Origin: Nitrosopumilales archaeon
Lineage (GTDB): Archaea; Thermoproteota; Nitrososphaeria; Nitrososphaerales; Nitrosopumilaceae
Length of the DNA stretch: 26,499 nt
Direction of reading: 5' to 3'
NCBI GenBank assembly: GCA_016838795.1
Contig: JAEHKQ010000073.1
Coordinates: forward strand, 1 to 26,499
Part shown: one piece after another, positions 13,371 through 21,524 of the stretch
Numbering within the stretch: the first letter of the stretch is position 1
Layout of the letters: each line of letters starts with the position of its first letter
The notes under the pieces: generated by a model
The model's database searches: none
What the model was told of the DNA's origin: nothing
What the model saw: only the letters and a program-made list of their open reading frames with translations
Translations under genes and position numbers: made by a program

Positions 13371-15404
13371 ATGGAGGTCCAACAATTTCTGCCTATAGGT
13401 GCAGGCATCGCTTCTTTTATCTTGGCTGGCGGATTTGCGGCATGGGTTGTAAAACAAAAAGCCGGCACAAAAGAAATGTTGGAAATCTCTAATGCAGTAA
13501 GAGACGGCGCTGCCGCTTTTCTGAAAAGAGAAATGAAAATTATTATTCCCATAGCAATTGGACTTTCAGTTGTTATTGGTTATTTTATTGGGTTTTCAAA
13601 CGGAATTGCATTTGCAGTTGGTGCAGCACTTTCAGCAATTTCAGGATTAATTTCACTAAAAATCACTGTCAAAGCAGCTGTTAGAACAGCAAATTCTACA
13701 AGCGGCGGACTGGGTAAAACATTTGCATTAGCATTTAGAGGCGGCGCTACGGTCGGTCTTGCAGTACCAGCTATGGCTTTGCTTGCAATTACAGGACTTT
13801 ACTTTGTATTTCCTGATCCTATCACAATTGCTGGTGTTGGAATTGGAGCAAGTCTGATTGCTCTATTCATCAGAATTGGTGGTGGCATTTACACCAAGGC
13901 TGCAGATATGGCTGCAGATTTAGTTGGAAAGATTGAGGCAAACATTCCTGAAGACGATCCTAGAAATCCTGCAACAATTGCTGATAATGTTGGGGATAAT
14001 GTAGGAGATGCAGCAGGAATGGGTTCGGATATTTACGAATCTTACATTGTTACAATACTTGCCTCAATACTAATTGCAGCCCTAATTGGAGCGCCAGAAC
14101 ACCTTCTTTACCCAATTTTAGTCGGTGCTGCGGGGATGATTGCTTCAATGATTGGAGTTATGACTGTTGGTTCTAAGAACATTACAGACGTGATGAAGCC
14201 TCTTACTAGATCCTTTTTTATCGCAGCTGGAATTGCAATTACACTAAACTTTGTTTTTATGTATTATTTCCTTGGACAGGATACAATTGCATATGCATTA
14301 TTTGGCTCAACGGTAATTGGTGTTTTGCTAGTTCCAGTAATTCAAAAAATTACAGACAGGTATACTAATTACAAATACAGGCCAGTTCAAGAAATAGCCG
14401 AATCTGCAAAGTGGGGATATGCTTCACTAACTCTGGCAGGAATTACCAAAGGAATGCAATCAACAGGTCCATTTATGATTGTACTAGTAATTGCCATCAT
14501 TGTTTCATTTGCAATCTCATCATCAGCAGCTCCTGACCCATCGCAAGCTTTAATCTATGGAATTTTTGGAACATCACTTACTGCTATGGCAATGCTTAGT
14601 CTTGCGGGAATTGTTCTAAGTATTGATGCATTTGGACCAATTGCAGATAACGCTGGTGGAATTGTTGAGATGACCCACATGGGAGAAGAAAATCGTAAAA
14701 TTACCGATAAGATTGATGCTGCTGGTAACACTACAAAAGCAATTACTAAAGGCTTTGCAATTGCGAGTGCAGGACTTGCTGCACTAGCGATGATTCAAGC
14801 GTTTCAGTTTGAGGCAGCTGAATATTTCAACCAAGTCTTTGACTATAGTCTTACAAATCCAACAGTAATTGTAGGCCTTCTAGTTGGAGGTCTTATTCCA
14901 TTCTATATTACTGGTCAGCTAATCGCTGCGGTATCCAGAACTGCCTCTATACTGGTTGATGAAATACGGAGACAATTCAAGAGTGACCCAGGAATTCTCA
15001 CTGGTAAATCAAAACCTGATTATGCAAAATGTGTTGATATCGCTACTGTGGCTTCTATCAAAGAGCTCTGGAAACCCGCTAGTATTGCAATTGCCGCACC
15101 TATCATTCTTGGAGTATTGTTAGGACCTACAGCCGTTGCCGGTCTTTTAATGGGAGCAGTGGTTACCGGAATATTCCTCGCGTTCCATCTTGTTAATACT
15201 GGCGGTGCATGGGATAATGCAAAGAAACTGATTGAAATGAAAGGTGAGAAAGGAACCGAAGAACACAAAGTAGCTGTGGTTGGAGACATTATCGGTGATC
15301 CATACAAAGACACTGCTGGACCTGCATTGAATACTGTAATTAAATTACTAAATACGGTTGCAATAGTTTTCGTTTCTGCCTTTGTCACAATAATTGTTAT
15401 CTAA
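13371..15404 (+). CDS. hppA: Membrane-bound proton-translocating pyrophosphatase, K+-independent type
   Basis: Couples PPi hydrolysis to H+ pumping across the membrane. 677 residues with about 16 hydrophobic segments, the usual size. Active-site motifs: GGGIYTKAADMAADLVGK (170-187), the acidic loop EDDPRNPATIADNVGDNVGD (194-213), and the C-terminal GDIIGDPYKDTAGPALN. K456 and T459 in AGNTTKAIT occupy the two positions that separate K+-independent H+-PPases (Lys/Thr) from K+-dependent ones (Ala/Gly), so this is predicted to be K+-independent and H+-pumping. It would recover energy from PPi released by biosynthesis, useful to a low-energy chemolithotroph. Confidence 0.97.
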   Translation: MEVQQFLPIGAGIASFILAGGFAAWVVKQKAGTKEMLEISNAVRDGAAAFLKREMKIIIPIAIGLSVVIGYFIGFSNGIAFAVGAALSAISGLISLKITVKAAVRTANSTSGGLGKTFALAFRGGATVGLAVPAMALLAITGLYFVFPDPITIAGVGIGASLIALFIRIGGGIYTKAADMAADLVGKIEANIPEDDPRNPATIADNVGDNVGDAAGMGSDIYESYIVTILASILIAALIGAPEHLLYPILVGAAGMIASMIGVMTVGSKNITDVMKPLTRSFFIAAGIAITLNFVFMYYFLGQDTIAYALFGSTVIGVLLVPVIQKITDRYTNYKYRPVQEIAESAKWGYASLTLAGITKGMQSTGPFMIVLVIAIIVSFAISSSAAPDPSQALIYGIFGTSLTAMAMLSLAGIVLSIDAFGPIADNAGGIVEMTHMGEENRKITDKIDAAGNTTKAITKGFAIASAGLAALAMIQAFQFEAAEYFNQVFDYSLTNPTVIVGLLVGGLIPFYITGQLIAAVSRTASILVDEIRRQFKSDPGILTGKSKPDYAKCVDIATVASIKELWKPASIAIAAPIILGVLLGPTAVAGLLMGAVVTGIFLAFHLVNTGGAWDNAKKLIEMKGEKGTEEHKVAVVGDIIGDPYKDTAGPALNTVIKLLNTVAIVFVSAFVTIIVI

Positions 15405-15405
15405 A

Positions 15406-15588
15406 TTATTCTTCAATAACTAGTGTCATATCAAGTTCATCTATCTGTGCTTTGATTGCTCTTTTCAAGGTATCATTGTGTTCATCACAAAATTTGAAAT
15501 AGTTGTCAACTGTTTGAAAACAACCACAAATCCATTTTGTTTCTTTATCTCCTTCTACTGTATGTTTTGCGTATGGGTGTTCTTCCAT
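15406..15588 (-). CDS. Small Cys/His protein, unknown function
   Basis: 60 residues, not recognised. It has a WICGCF motif (C-x-C near 21-23) followed by KFCDEH (C34 and H37), a set that could bind one zinc ion. The C-terminus is acidic (ELDMTLVIEE). No membrane segment. The ATG at 15588 is clear. It ends one base from the convergent pyrophosphatase stop, and another small Cys-containing gene (DUF2024) lies 62 nt upstream on the same strand, so the two may share a transcript. Compact size and clean position argue for a real gene, but function is open. Confidence 0.6.
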   Translation of the reverse strand: MEEHPYAKHTVEGDKETKWICGCFQTVDNYFKFCDEHNDTLKRAIKAQIDELDMTLVIEE

Positions 15589-15650
15589 AGTTATGAAAAA
15601 CGGAGACAGCTAAAAAACTTTGATAGAAAAAACGAAAAATTGAAAGGTGT

Positions 15651-15908
15651 TTATGAACAGCCTTCCATTTTTTGAATGAAAAATCCGTCTTGTTCTATTG
15701 CTTGCTCAACAGGTTCAGGTGCACCCTGCGAGTGACAGAATTGACATTCTTCTGTGGTAACACTTGCTTCTCCTTCACCAATTGAGGATAACCACTTTTT
15801 AGCATAGTCGATTGCTTTATCGTGATCCTTTTTTGAGGTAATTACATCAAAATGCATTGTGTGGCCATCTTTGGCTTTGACGTAAGTGTCGTATACATGA
15901 ATTTCCAT
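15651..15908 (-). CDS. DUF2024 family protein
   Basis: 85 residues from the ATG at 15908 (MEIHVYDTYVKAKDGHTMHFDV). The pattern VYDTYV..DG..MHFDV at the start, then YAKKWLSSIGE, EECQFCHS and a closing FFIQKMEGC is that of DUF2024, a small alpha/beta domain widespread in bacteria and some archaea with no known function. The two cysteines and histidine of CQFCHS could hold a metal. An open frame continues six codons upstream to 15926, but the family match begins at the internal ATG. It diverges from the cyclophilin-like gene, with the two starts only 49 nt apart. Confidence 0.85.
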   Translation of the reverse strand: MEIHVYDTYVKAKDGHTMHFDVITSKKDHDKAIDYAKKWLSSIGEGEASVTTEECQFCHSQGAPEPVEQAIEQDGFFIQKMEGCS

Positions 15909-15930
15909 AGAATAAATGAAAGACAAGGGA

Positions 15931-15938
15931 TATTTAAT
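15931..15938 (+). promoter_or_regulatory. TATA box of the cyclophilin-like gene
   Basis: TATTTAAT about 23 nt before the ATG at 15958; it places transcription start at or near that ATG and rules against the in-frame ATG at 15916. Confidence 0.6.
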
Positions 15939-15957
15939 TCAAATAACTACTGCACAC

Positions 15958-16350
15958 ATGAAACACAAGATTGAGATTGTTATTCCACAGTTAAAAAATA
16001 TAGAAATAGAACTAGATGATTCAAACTCTCCAAACACGGTCAAAAAATTTGTTGAAAATTTACCGTTCACAGTTAGTCTGAACTTATGGGGCGACGAAAT
16101 TTATACTGAAGAATCACCAATCCAAGAAAAAGAAGAAAATGCAAAACCTCTAGTTGAATTAAATGATGTAGCATATTGGCCTACAGGAAAAGCCATCTGC
16201 TTGTTTTATGGCCCAACTCCAATTGGCAAAAAAGGAGAAATCAAACCATACTCACCAGTAAACATTGTTGGAAAAATTCTCAAACCTGACAAATCCATTT
16301 TAAGAAAGATTTCTGATGGTTCTGAAGCTACCTTTCAGCTCAAGAAATAA
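15958..16350 (+). CDS. Cyclophilin-like fold protein
   Basis: 130 residues of the cyclophilin-like family typified by Thermotoga TM1367 (Pfam Cyclophil_like). Seen: KHKIEIVIPQLKNIEIELDD, a LNLWGDEIYTEE strand pair, and the diagnostic DVAYWPTGKAICLFYGPTP followed by SPVNIVGKI. The fold resembles peptidyl-prolyl isomerases, but the isomerase active-site residues are not conserved in this family and no enzyme activity is established. The start at 15958 is chosen from the TATA box 23 nt upstream. The gene end overlaps the end of the convergent JAMM gene by 11 bp. Confidence 0.82.
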   Translation: MKHKIEIVIPQLKNIEIELDDSNSPNTVKKFVENLPFTVSLNLWGDEIYTEESPIQEKEENAKPLVELNDVAYWPTGKAICLFYGPTPIGKKGEIKPYSPVNIVGKILKPDKSILRKISDGSEATFQLKK

Positions 16351-16747
16351 CAATTGGTATTTCGATTATTTCCGGTTCTAACTCAAACGCTTTAAGCTCA
16401 TTTGATTCTCCCGAAGAAATTATCCAAATAACTGGATTAGAATACATGAATTTTTTGTCTGTACTTGACGGATAAGCATTTGAGCCAGGATGGGAGTGAA
16501 AAATTCCAACAACATCTAGATTTTTTTCTTCTGCCATTTTGTATGCTTTGAGAAGTTCCTCATTTGAAATAGTAAAATTAATGGGAGAATCATCAATATT
16601 CTCTGTCAAAAACACATCTTTCACCATGCTTTTTTCGTTCTCTATTTTTCCAAATAATATGGCACAGGATTCATTTGGATTCGATTTTGAGGCGTGGTTT
16701 AACAAAAGCTCTTTTTGGGCTTGTGAAATAACGATTGATTTTTCCAA
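16340..16747 (-). CDS. JAMM/MPN+ zinc metallopeptidase
   Basis: 135 residues carrying the full JAMM motif: upstream E26 (NES), then H84-x-H86 in HSHPG, seven residues, S94 and D97. Such archaeal and bacterial proteins cleave isopeptide or C-terminal bonds of ubiquitin-like proteins or sulfur-carrier proteins (as bacterial Mec+ or archaeal SAMP peptidases). The open frame extends upstream into the cupredoxin gene, so I choose the TTG at 16747, two bases after that gene's stop, giving MEKSIVIS. It is probably cotranscribed with the cupredoxin gene. No ubiquitin-like substrate gene is in the window, so the partner is unknown. Confidence 0.88.
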   Translation of the reverse strand: MEKSIVISQAQKELLLNHASKSNPNESCAILFGKIENEKSMVKDVFLTENIDDSPINFTISNEELLKAYKMAEEKNLDVVGIFHSHPGSNAYPSSTDKKFMYSNPVIWIISSGESNELKAFELEPEIIEIPIVIS

Positions 16748-16749
16748 AA

Positions 16750-17550
16750 CTATTCTTCTACAATAAGAGTAGATACCATCCATGGATGAACAATGCACAT
16801 GTACTCATATGCTCCCAAAGAAAGGTCCTTCGTGCTAATTAGAAACTTTTCACCAGAATTTAGCAAACCAGAATCAAAGGTTTCACCAAAGTCAATCGAA
16901 CTGGTAACTGTATGAACCACGTTATCATTATTTGTCCACTCTACAACATGACCTTTGGGGACATTGGCAACATCAGGCTCGTAATCAGGCATTTCTTGCT
17001 CAGCTGATCCCTCCAAAATAGAAATCGTAAATACTGGAGTACCAGTAGGTATTACTTTAACTATTTCTTCAACTGTTTCTTCGGCAACTTCCTGTAAAAG
17101 ATATGGTGAAGGACCATACACTCCAAATCCAACGTATGCTGTAATTATTGCTACTACAGAAAGAATCATGATTCCAGCAATAGGCTTTAGATACTTTGGC
17201 ATTTTCATTGCAACATAAGCAATTACAATGGATGGTATTGTAATCATCATCATTAGTCCAGCAAATGTTGGAAGAATACTACTTTCACTCATTGTGAGTG
17301 CAAGAACTCCAAAAGATGATGCAATAGCCAAAATCACTAAAGTAGTTACTTTTGCTTTATTGCTTGTTGAAACCCCTCCTTCCAAAATACCGGCGGAGAG
17401 AAAAATAAGACCAAAAAACATAGTAAGTCCTGCAAGTGCGTGCATTCCATCGCTGAAAGTATGTGCAATGCCTGCATACGAAATAACGACTCCCGCTAAC
17501 CCTATGGAAGTTAGACCCATCCCTGGCATCATTAGGTCCCAATTGCTCAT
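16750..17550 (-). CDS. Membrane-anchored cupredoxin (plastocyanin-like) protein
   Basis: 266 residues. Five hydrophobic segments (about 12-30, 38-56, 67-86, 95-114, 123-143) are followed by a linker of Glu/Val repeats and a cupredoxin domain (about 172-266) predicted outside the membrane. Type 1 copper ligands are visible: H213 (VVHTVTS), C252 and H255 (MCIVHPW), and M258. It should carry one electron, probably to or from a respiratory complex; soluble and membrane-bound blue copper proteins replace c-type cytochromes in ammonia-oxidising archaea. ATG start at 17550. Heme o synthase is transcribed divergently 100 nt away, which fits a role near the terminal oxidase (inference). Confidence 0.9.
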   Translation of the reverse strand: MSNWDLMMPGMGLTSIGLAGVVISYAGIAHTFSDGMHALAGLTMFFGLIFLSAGILEGGVSTSNKAKVTTLVILAIASSFGVLALTMSESSILPTFAGLMMMITIPSIVIAYVAMKMPKYLKPIAGIMILSVVAIITAYVGFGVYGPSPYLLQEVAEETVEEIVKVIPTGTPVFTISILEGSAEQEMPDYEPDVANVPKGHVVEWTNNDNVVHTVTSSIDFGETFDSGLLNSGEKFLISTKDLSLGAYEYMCIVHPWMVSTLIVEE

Positions 17551-17618
17551 TCGTAGTAGCTCGTTTCTGTGAGATACTTAATTCTTTTGAAACAATTTGG
17601 ATCAAAAAAGTCGAAGAA

Positions 17619-17625
17619 ATTAAAT
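17619..17625 (+). promoter_or_regulatory. TATA-like box of ctaB
   Basis: ATTAAAT about 29 nt before the TTG start at 17651. A purine-rich AGAGGA touches the start codon. Confidence 0.45.
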
Positions 17626-17650
17626 TCCGATAGGAAAACCAAGAAGAGGA

Positions 17651-18523
17651 TTGGGTGCTAAAGAACTATTTGAGATATCAAAACCGCGCATTATCATACT
17701 TCTTGTGATAACTGCAGTGACATCAATGTATGCTGCAAGCAAACTTGTTGGACCAGAGCTAGACAATCTTGGTTTAATTCACATCATCATTGCTGGCACA
17801 CTCGCTTCTGCAGGTTCAAGTGCACTGAATCACTATTATGACAGAGACATTGATCTAAAAATGAAAAGGACAAGTGTACGTCCAATTCCATCAGGAAGAT
17901 TAAAAGCAAATCACGCACTTGTTTATGGTTTAGCGGTTAGCTGTGCAGCTGTCATCTATTCTTACTTTATGTTAAATCCTCTTACAACCTTCTTTATCGC
18001 ACTTGGAATCTTTTTCTACGTTATAGTTTACACACTGTGGCTTAAGCGCCTTAACCCATCAAACATTGTTATAGGTGGATTTGCTGGCAGTGCCGCATCG
18101 ATGGCAGGCTGGTCTGCTGCCACTGGCTCAATGGACATTTTGGGATTTTTGATAGGACTTCTTGTCTTTGCTTGGACCCCATCACACTTTTGGTGCCTTG
18201 CCATGAAGATCAAGGACGACTATGAACAAGCCGGAGTTCCAATGTTGCCTGTTGTAATTGGGATGCAAAAAACTTCAAAATACATTTTAGCAAATACAAT
18301 CATCTTACTGCCATTCTCTTTGATGCTGTATGCATTTGGTATGGGAATAGTTTACATAGTTATTGCAGCAATTTCTGGGGGAATGATGTTGGTATATCAT
18401 TACAAACTTACAAAGAATCCAACATCTGACTTTGCATGGAAAGCGTACAAAGTAACAGCTCCATATCTTACAATAATATTTGTGGGAATTGCATTAGACG
18501 CTGCTTTTCACTTTAGATTTTAA
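17651..18523 (+). CDS. ctaB: Protoheme IX farnesyltransferase (heme o synthase)
   Basis: UbiA-superfamily membrane prenyltransferase that adds farnesyl to heme b to give heme o, precursor of heme a in terminal oxidases. 290 residues, about eight or nine membrane spans. The first Mg-binding motif N60-x3-D64-x3-D68 (NHYYDRDID) is followed by RTSVRPIPSGR. YTLWLKRLNPSNIVIGGFAG and WTPSHFWCLAMKIKDDYEQAGVPMLPVV are diagnostic for CtaB/CyoE rather than other UbiA enzymes. The start is TTG at 17651. It is divergent from the cupredoxin membrane protein, suggesting a shared respiratory theme, and convergent with the winged-helix gene, three bases from its end. Confidence 0.95.
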   Translation: MGAKELFEISKPRIIILLVITAVTSMYAASKLVGPELDNLGLIHIIIAGTLASAGSSALNHYYDRDIDLKMKRTSVRPIPSGRLKANHALVYGLAVSCAAVIYSYFMLNPLTTFFIALGIFFYVIVYTLWLKRLNPSNIVIGGFAGSAASMAGWSAATGSMDILGFLIGLLVFAWTPSHFWCLAMKIKDDYEQAGVPMLPVVIGMQKTSKYILANTIILLPFSLMLYAFGMGIVYIVIAAISGGMMLVYHYKLTKNPTSDFAWKAYKVTAPYLTIIFVGIALDAAFHFRF

Positions 18524-18526
18524 AAT

Positions 18527-18826
18527 TTACTCGTTTTCTGCACCTGGAAAACTAGCTTCATAATCCTTTTCAATCATAGCTTTGTTTTGTGCTTCGATCT
18601 CATCTACTTCAACTTTTTCTGTTATTACCTCTATGCGACGAGTATCTTTTGTAAGCCATGTGACATTGATTCTGCCTATGATCTCCAGATCGAGTAGTAA
18701 CTTGTTGAATCTGTCTTCAGCAATAACAAAGCCATCCTTAATTAACGCCTTTGAAAGCTCGGAATCAGTAAGTGAACCATGTTCCTTAATCTTATCAAAT
18801 ACTGAATTTTTTAATGGGAGCGTCAT
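18527..18826 (-). CDS. Winged-helix-like small protein downstream of cdc48
   Basis: 99 residues, no named family recognised. Residues about 5-60 have the helix pattern of a winged helix (SVFDKIKEHGSLTDSELSKA, then a second helix and LEIIGRINVTW as the wing). The tail (70-99) is strongly acidic and rich in Glu. ATG at 18826 lies two bases after the cdc48 stop, so it is the last gene of the Zn-ribbon/EF-1beta/cdc48 operon and probably translationally coupled. It may be a DNA-binding regulator or, given the acidic tail and position, an adaptor for the ATPase. Both are inference. Confidence 0.7.
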   Translation of the reverse strand: MTLPLKNSVFDKIKEHGSLTDSELSKALIKDGFVIAEDRFNKLLLDLEIIGRINVTWLTKDTRRIEVITEKVEVDEIEAQNKAMIEKDYEASFPGAENE

Positions 18827-18828
18827 GT

Positions 18829-20997
18829 TTATCCGTAAAATGTTTTATCAATTGCTTTTGGTACCACGTTAGATATACTTTCTTTTACATTATTGTACCA
18901 CTGATCGACATCCTTAGTGATTGAAGGTCTGACCTTTTTCAACCCTGCTGCAAAGTCAGAACTAGAAATTTTATTCGAGTTGTTTTGCATTGCGCTCACA
19001 ACTGCTTCTCTACACAATGACGCCAAGTCAGCTCCAGTATAATTTTGAGTGGAAACCGCAATCTCTTGCAATTTTACATCACTGTCTAGCGGCATCTTTG
19101 TGGTCAAAATCTTAATGATCTCCAGCCTTCCTTTTTCATCGGGAGGATTAACAAAGAGCACAAGATCTAGTCTACCTGCTCTTAGTAAAGAGTTATCAAG
19201 TAAATCTGGTCTATTTGTAATTCCAATAACTACCACTCTTGAAGATACTCCCTCTTCCATCTCAGTTAGAAGCTGACTAAGAATAGTTTCTCCTGCTCCC
19301 TCTTCATTTGATTTGTATCTTGCAAGGGAGTCCAATTCATCAAAAATTACAACACATGGCGATGAAGCTTTAGCCTTTCTAAAAATTTCCCTTATAGCCT
19401 TTTCTGACTCTCCAACCCATTTTGAAAGAATTTCAGGACCTTTAACAAGTATCATATTTGCTCCACTTTCAGTTGCAAGAGCTCTTGCTAGTAATGTCTT
19501 TCCACAACCAGGAGGGCCATAGATCAATGCTCCTTTTGGCGGTTTAATTCCCATTTTGTTGAACTTTGCAGGGTCGTGCATTGCAAGAATTAGATTATCA
19601 TTCAGTGTTTTCTTTATCTCATCTAAACCTCCAACATCTTGCCACCATACCTTCGGCCTTTCAACATAAAATGCCCTCATCGCAGTTGGGACGACTTCAT
19701 GCATTGCGTCGTAAAAGTCAATTAATTTAATCTCCATCGTTAGTAAAACCTCAGATGGAATTCTTTCACTTTCTAAATCGATTTTGGGAAGATATCGCCT
19801 TATGGCTTTCATAGCTGTTTCTCTACACAGCGATTTAATGTCGGCGCCAGTGTAACCGTGCAATTCGGACGCTAGATCCTTTAGGTCAATTCCTTTAGCA
19901 AGTGGCATTCCGCGTGTGTGAATTTGAAGAATTTCCAACCTTCCATCATCATTTGGAACCGAAATTTCTACCTCTCTATCAAACCTACCGGGTCTTCTAA
20001 GTGCAGGATCTACACTATCAGGTCTATTTGTTGCACCTAAAACTATGACATTGCCCCGTTCTGTCAGTCCATCCATTAATGCAAGTAACTGGGCGACAAC
20101 TCTTTTTTCAACATCTCCATAGGCCTCTTCTCTCTTTGGAGCAATCGCATCAATTTCATCGATAAAAATTAAACTTGGAGAATTATCTTTTGCCTCTTTG
20201 AAAATATCTCTAAGACGAGCTTCTGTCTCTCCATAGTACTTGTTCATAATTTCTGGCCCATTAATTAAATACATGTTTGCTTCAGATTCATTTGCAAGAA
20301 CTTTTGCAATCAACGTCTTTCCACATCCTGGCGGTCCATAAAGTAAAATTCCACTGTGTGGTTCTACTCCCAATCTAGTGAAAAGCTCAGGATGCTGTAA
20401 TGGAAGCTCAACAATTTCTCTCATTGCCTTAATCTTAGTTCCTAGCCCACCAACTTCTTCGTATGTCAATCGAGGTTTCTTATCTCCTGTAGTCTCAGTC
20501 AGAATGGTAAGACTTGTAGAACGATCTATCTTCACAATACTTTTTGGAGAAATTTTGTTAATCTTAAAATCCATAGAATTACCAAGAATCATTACAGAAA
20601 TTTCATCACTTTGTGCAAGGGGCAATCCTTTCAATCTGTTTTTGACAAAATCTGTAAATTCTTTGTCTATTGTTACCGTGTCATTTACCGGCATCAAAAC
20701 AACTGTTTTTGCAACTTTACTGGAAATTTTTTTAACTTTAACAATATCATTTAATGACGCACCAACATTTTTTCTTGTTTGACCATCAATTCGCATTACG
20801 TCAGGATGTTTTTCATCTTCATCCGATGGCCAAACAACAGCACAGCTTGATTTAGAACCAGAAATTTCGATTACATCGCCAGGAGTAACTGTGAGAAAAT
20901 CCATCGCATCCGGTCCAATTCTTGCACGTTTTTTTCCAACATCCCTTTGTTTTGCCTCTCCTATTCGCATTTGTAAGGGCTCGTCTTTACGTACCAA
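18829..20997 (-). CDS. cdc48: Cdc48/VAT-type AAA ATPase (unfoldase)
   Basis: 722-residue double-AAA protein that extracts and unfolds proteins. N-domain: [20 protein letters not shown] (11-30) double-psi barrel, then a four-stranded part to about 170. D1: Walker A GPPGCGKT (221-228), Walker B LIFIDE (E281), Arg fingers in LRRPGRFD. D2: Walker A GPPGCGKT (494-501), Walker B IFDE (E554), LLRAGRLD (605-611). The last three residues F720-Y721-G722 fit the HbYX pattern that docks unfoldases on the 20S proteasome. Start TTG at 20997 is supported by an AGGTGA four bases upstream that overlaps the EF-1beta stop region. Middle of a four-gene operon. Confidence 0.96.
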   Translation of the reverse strand: MVRKDEPLQMRIGEAKQRDVGKKRARIGPDAMDFLTVTPGDVIEISGSKSSCAVVWPSDEDEKHPDVMRIDGQTRKNVGASLNDIVKVKKISSKVAKTVVLMPVNDTVTIDKEFTDFVKNRLKGLPLAQSDEISVMILGNSMDFKINKISPKSIVKIDRSTSLTILTETTGDKKPRLTYEEVGGLGTKIKAMREIVELPLQHPELFTRLGVEPHSGILLYGPPGCGKTLIAKVLANESEANMYLINGPEIMNKYYGETEARLRDIFKEAKDNSPSLIFIDEIDAIAPKREEAYGDVEKRVVAQLLALMDGLTERGNVIVLGATNRPDSVDPALRRPGRFDREVEISVPNDDGRLEILQIHTRGMPLAKGIDLKDLASELHGYTGADIKSLCRETAMKAIRRYLPKIDLESERIPSEVLLTMEIKLIDFYDAMHEVVPTAMRAFYVERPKVWWQDVGGLDEIKKTLNDNLILAMHDPAKFNKMGIKPPKGALIYGPPGCGKTLLARALATESGANMILVKGPEILSKWVGESEKAIREIFRKAKASSPCVVIFDELDSLARYKSNEEGAGETILSQLLTEMEEGVSSRVVVIGITNRPDLLDNSLLRAGRLDLVLFVNPPDEKGRLEIIKILTTKMPLDSDVKLQEIAVSTQNYTGADLASLCREAVVSAMQNNSNKISSSDFAAGLKKVRPSITKDVDQWYNNVKESISNVVPKAIDKTFYG

Positions 20998-21005
20998 ACC
21001 GTCAC

Positions 21006-21287
21006 CTACTTTACATCAACCGACATTCTGCTCATGTTAAGAACTTCAAATTCACTTACACCTTCAACGGATCTAACTGAACCTTCTAACGAATCCATCT
21101 GTCCTTCCTTATCCTCCAAAATGAATTCTCCTTTGATAAAGTATAGGCCAAAAGCTAATGGCTCTTTAATGTAATTTCTCAACATGATTCCATCTTTGAG
21201 TGTCTGCTTGATCTTAACTGCTACTTGATCTAAATCAACTTCTGTGCCAGTTGGAAGGATTTTGATTATGAGTAAAAGTTGAGCCAT
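21006..21287 (-). CDS. ef1B: Translation elongation factor aEF-1beta
   Basis: 93 residues, the usual size of the archaeal guanine-exchange factor that regenerates EF-1alpha-GTP. It opens [20 protein letters not shown] and contains the [20 protein letters not shown] core strand pair and the closing [18 protein letters not shown], all typical of the ferredoxin-like EF1 beta/delta exchange domain. ATG at 21287 is four bases after the stop of the Zn-ribbon gene, a pairing common in archaea. The stop codon overlaps the Shine-Dalgarno of cdc48, linking the two translationally. Confidence 0.96.
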   Translation of the reverse strand: MAQLLLIIKILPTGTEVDLDQVAVKIKQTLKDGIMLRNYIKEPLAFGLYFIKGEFILEDKEGQMDSLEGSVRSVEGVSEFEVLNMSRMSVDVK

Positions 21288-21291
21288 TTTT

Positions 21292-21468
21292 CTAAGGCCC
21301 CGAAAAGTTACATGAACTGCATGTATAATTTCTGGCTGCCTGTCTGCAACTTTGGCATCTCCAAATCAACACAGAACCACAGTTAGGACAGTCAAATTTT
21401 ACGCACTTATCATTAGGCATAATATTTCTGTGACAACAACTACATACTGGAAGTGATATAGTAGACAT
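21292..21468 (-). CDS. Small four-CxxC zinc-ribbon protein (HVO_2753-like)
   Basis: A 58-residue gene. It has four C-x2-C pairs: C9/C12, C27/C30, C38/C41 and C50/C53, plus extra C11 and C22, enough for two zinc sites. The layout (CPNCG at the second pair, Trp between second and third) matches the short archaeal zinc-ribbon proteins found next to EF-1beta and called probable RNA-binding proteins; a Haloferax member binds two zincs. It is first in the operon with EF-1beta, cdc48 and the winged-helix gene. The ATG at 21468 lies about 25 nt after a TATA box, so the mRNA is probably leaderless. A ribosome-related role is likely but not proven. Confidence 0.85.
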   Translation of the reverse strand: MSTISLPVCSCCHRNIMPNDKCVKFDCPNCGSVLIWRCQSCRQAARNYTCSSCNFSGP

Positions 21469-21492
21469 TATCCCAGATTCTCTACAGACCGG

Positions 21493-21499
21493 ATTTATA
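21493..21499 (-). promoter_or_regulatory. TATA box of the Zn-ribbon/EF-1beta/cdc48 operon
   Basis: TATAAAT on the minus strand, about 25 nt before the ATG at 21468: a consensus archaeal promoter and the best TATA match in the window. Confidence 0.65.
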
Positions 21500-21524
21500 C
21501 CTTCCTTGGAAAAATCCAGTCAGA

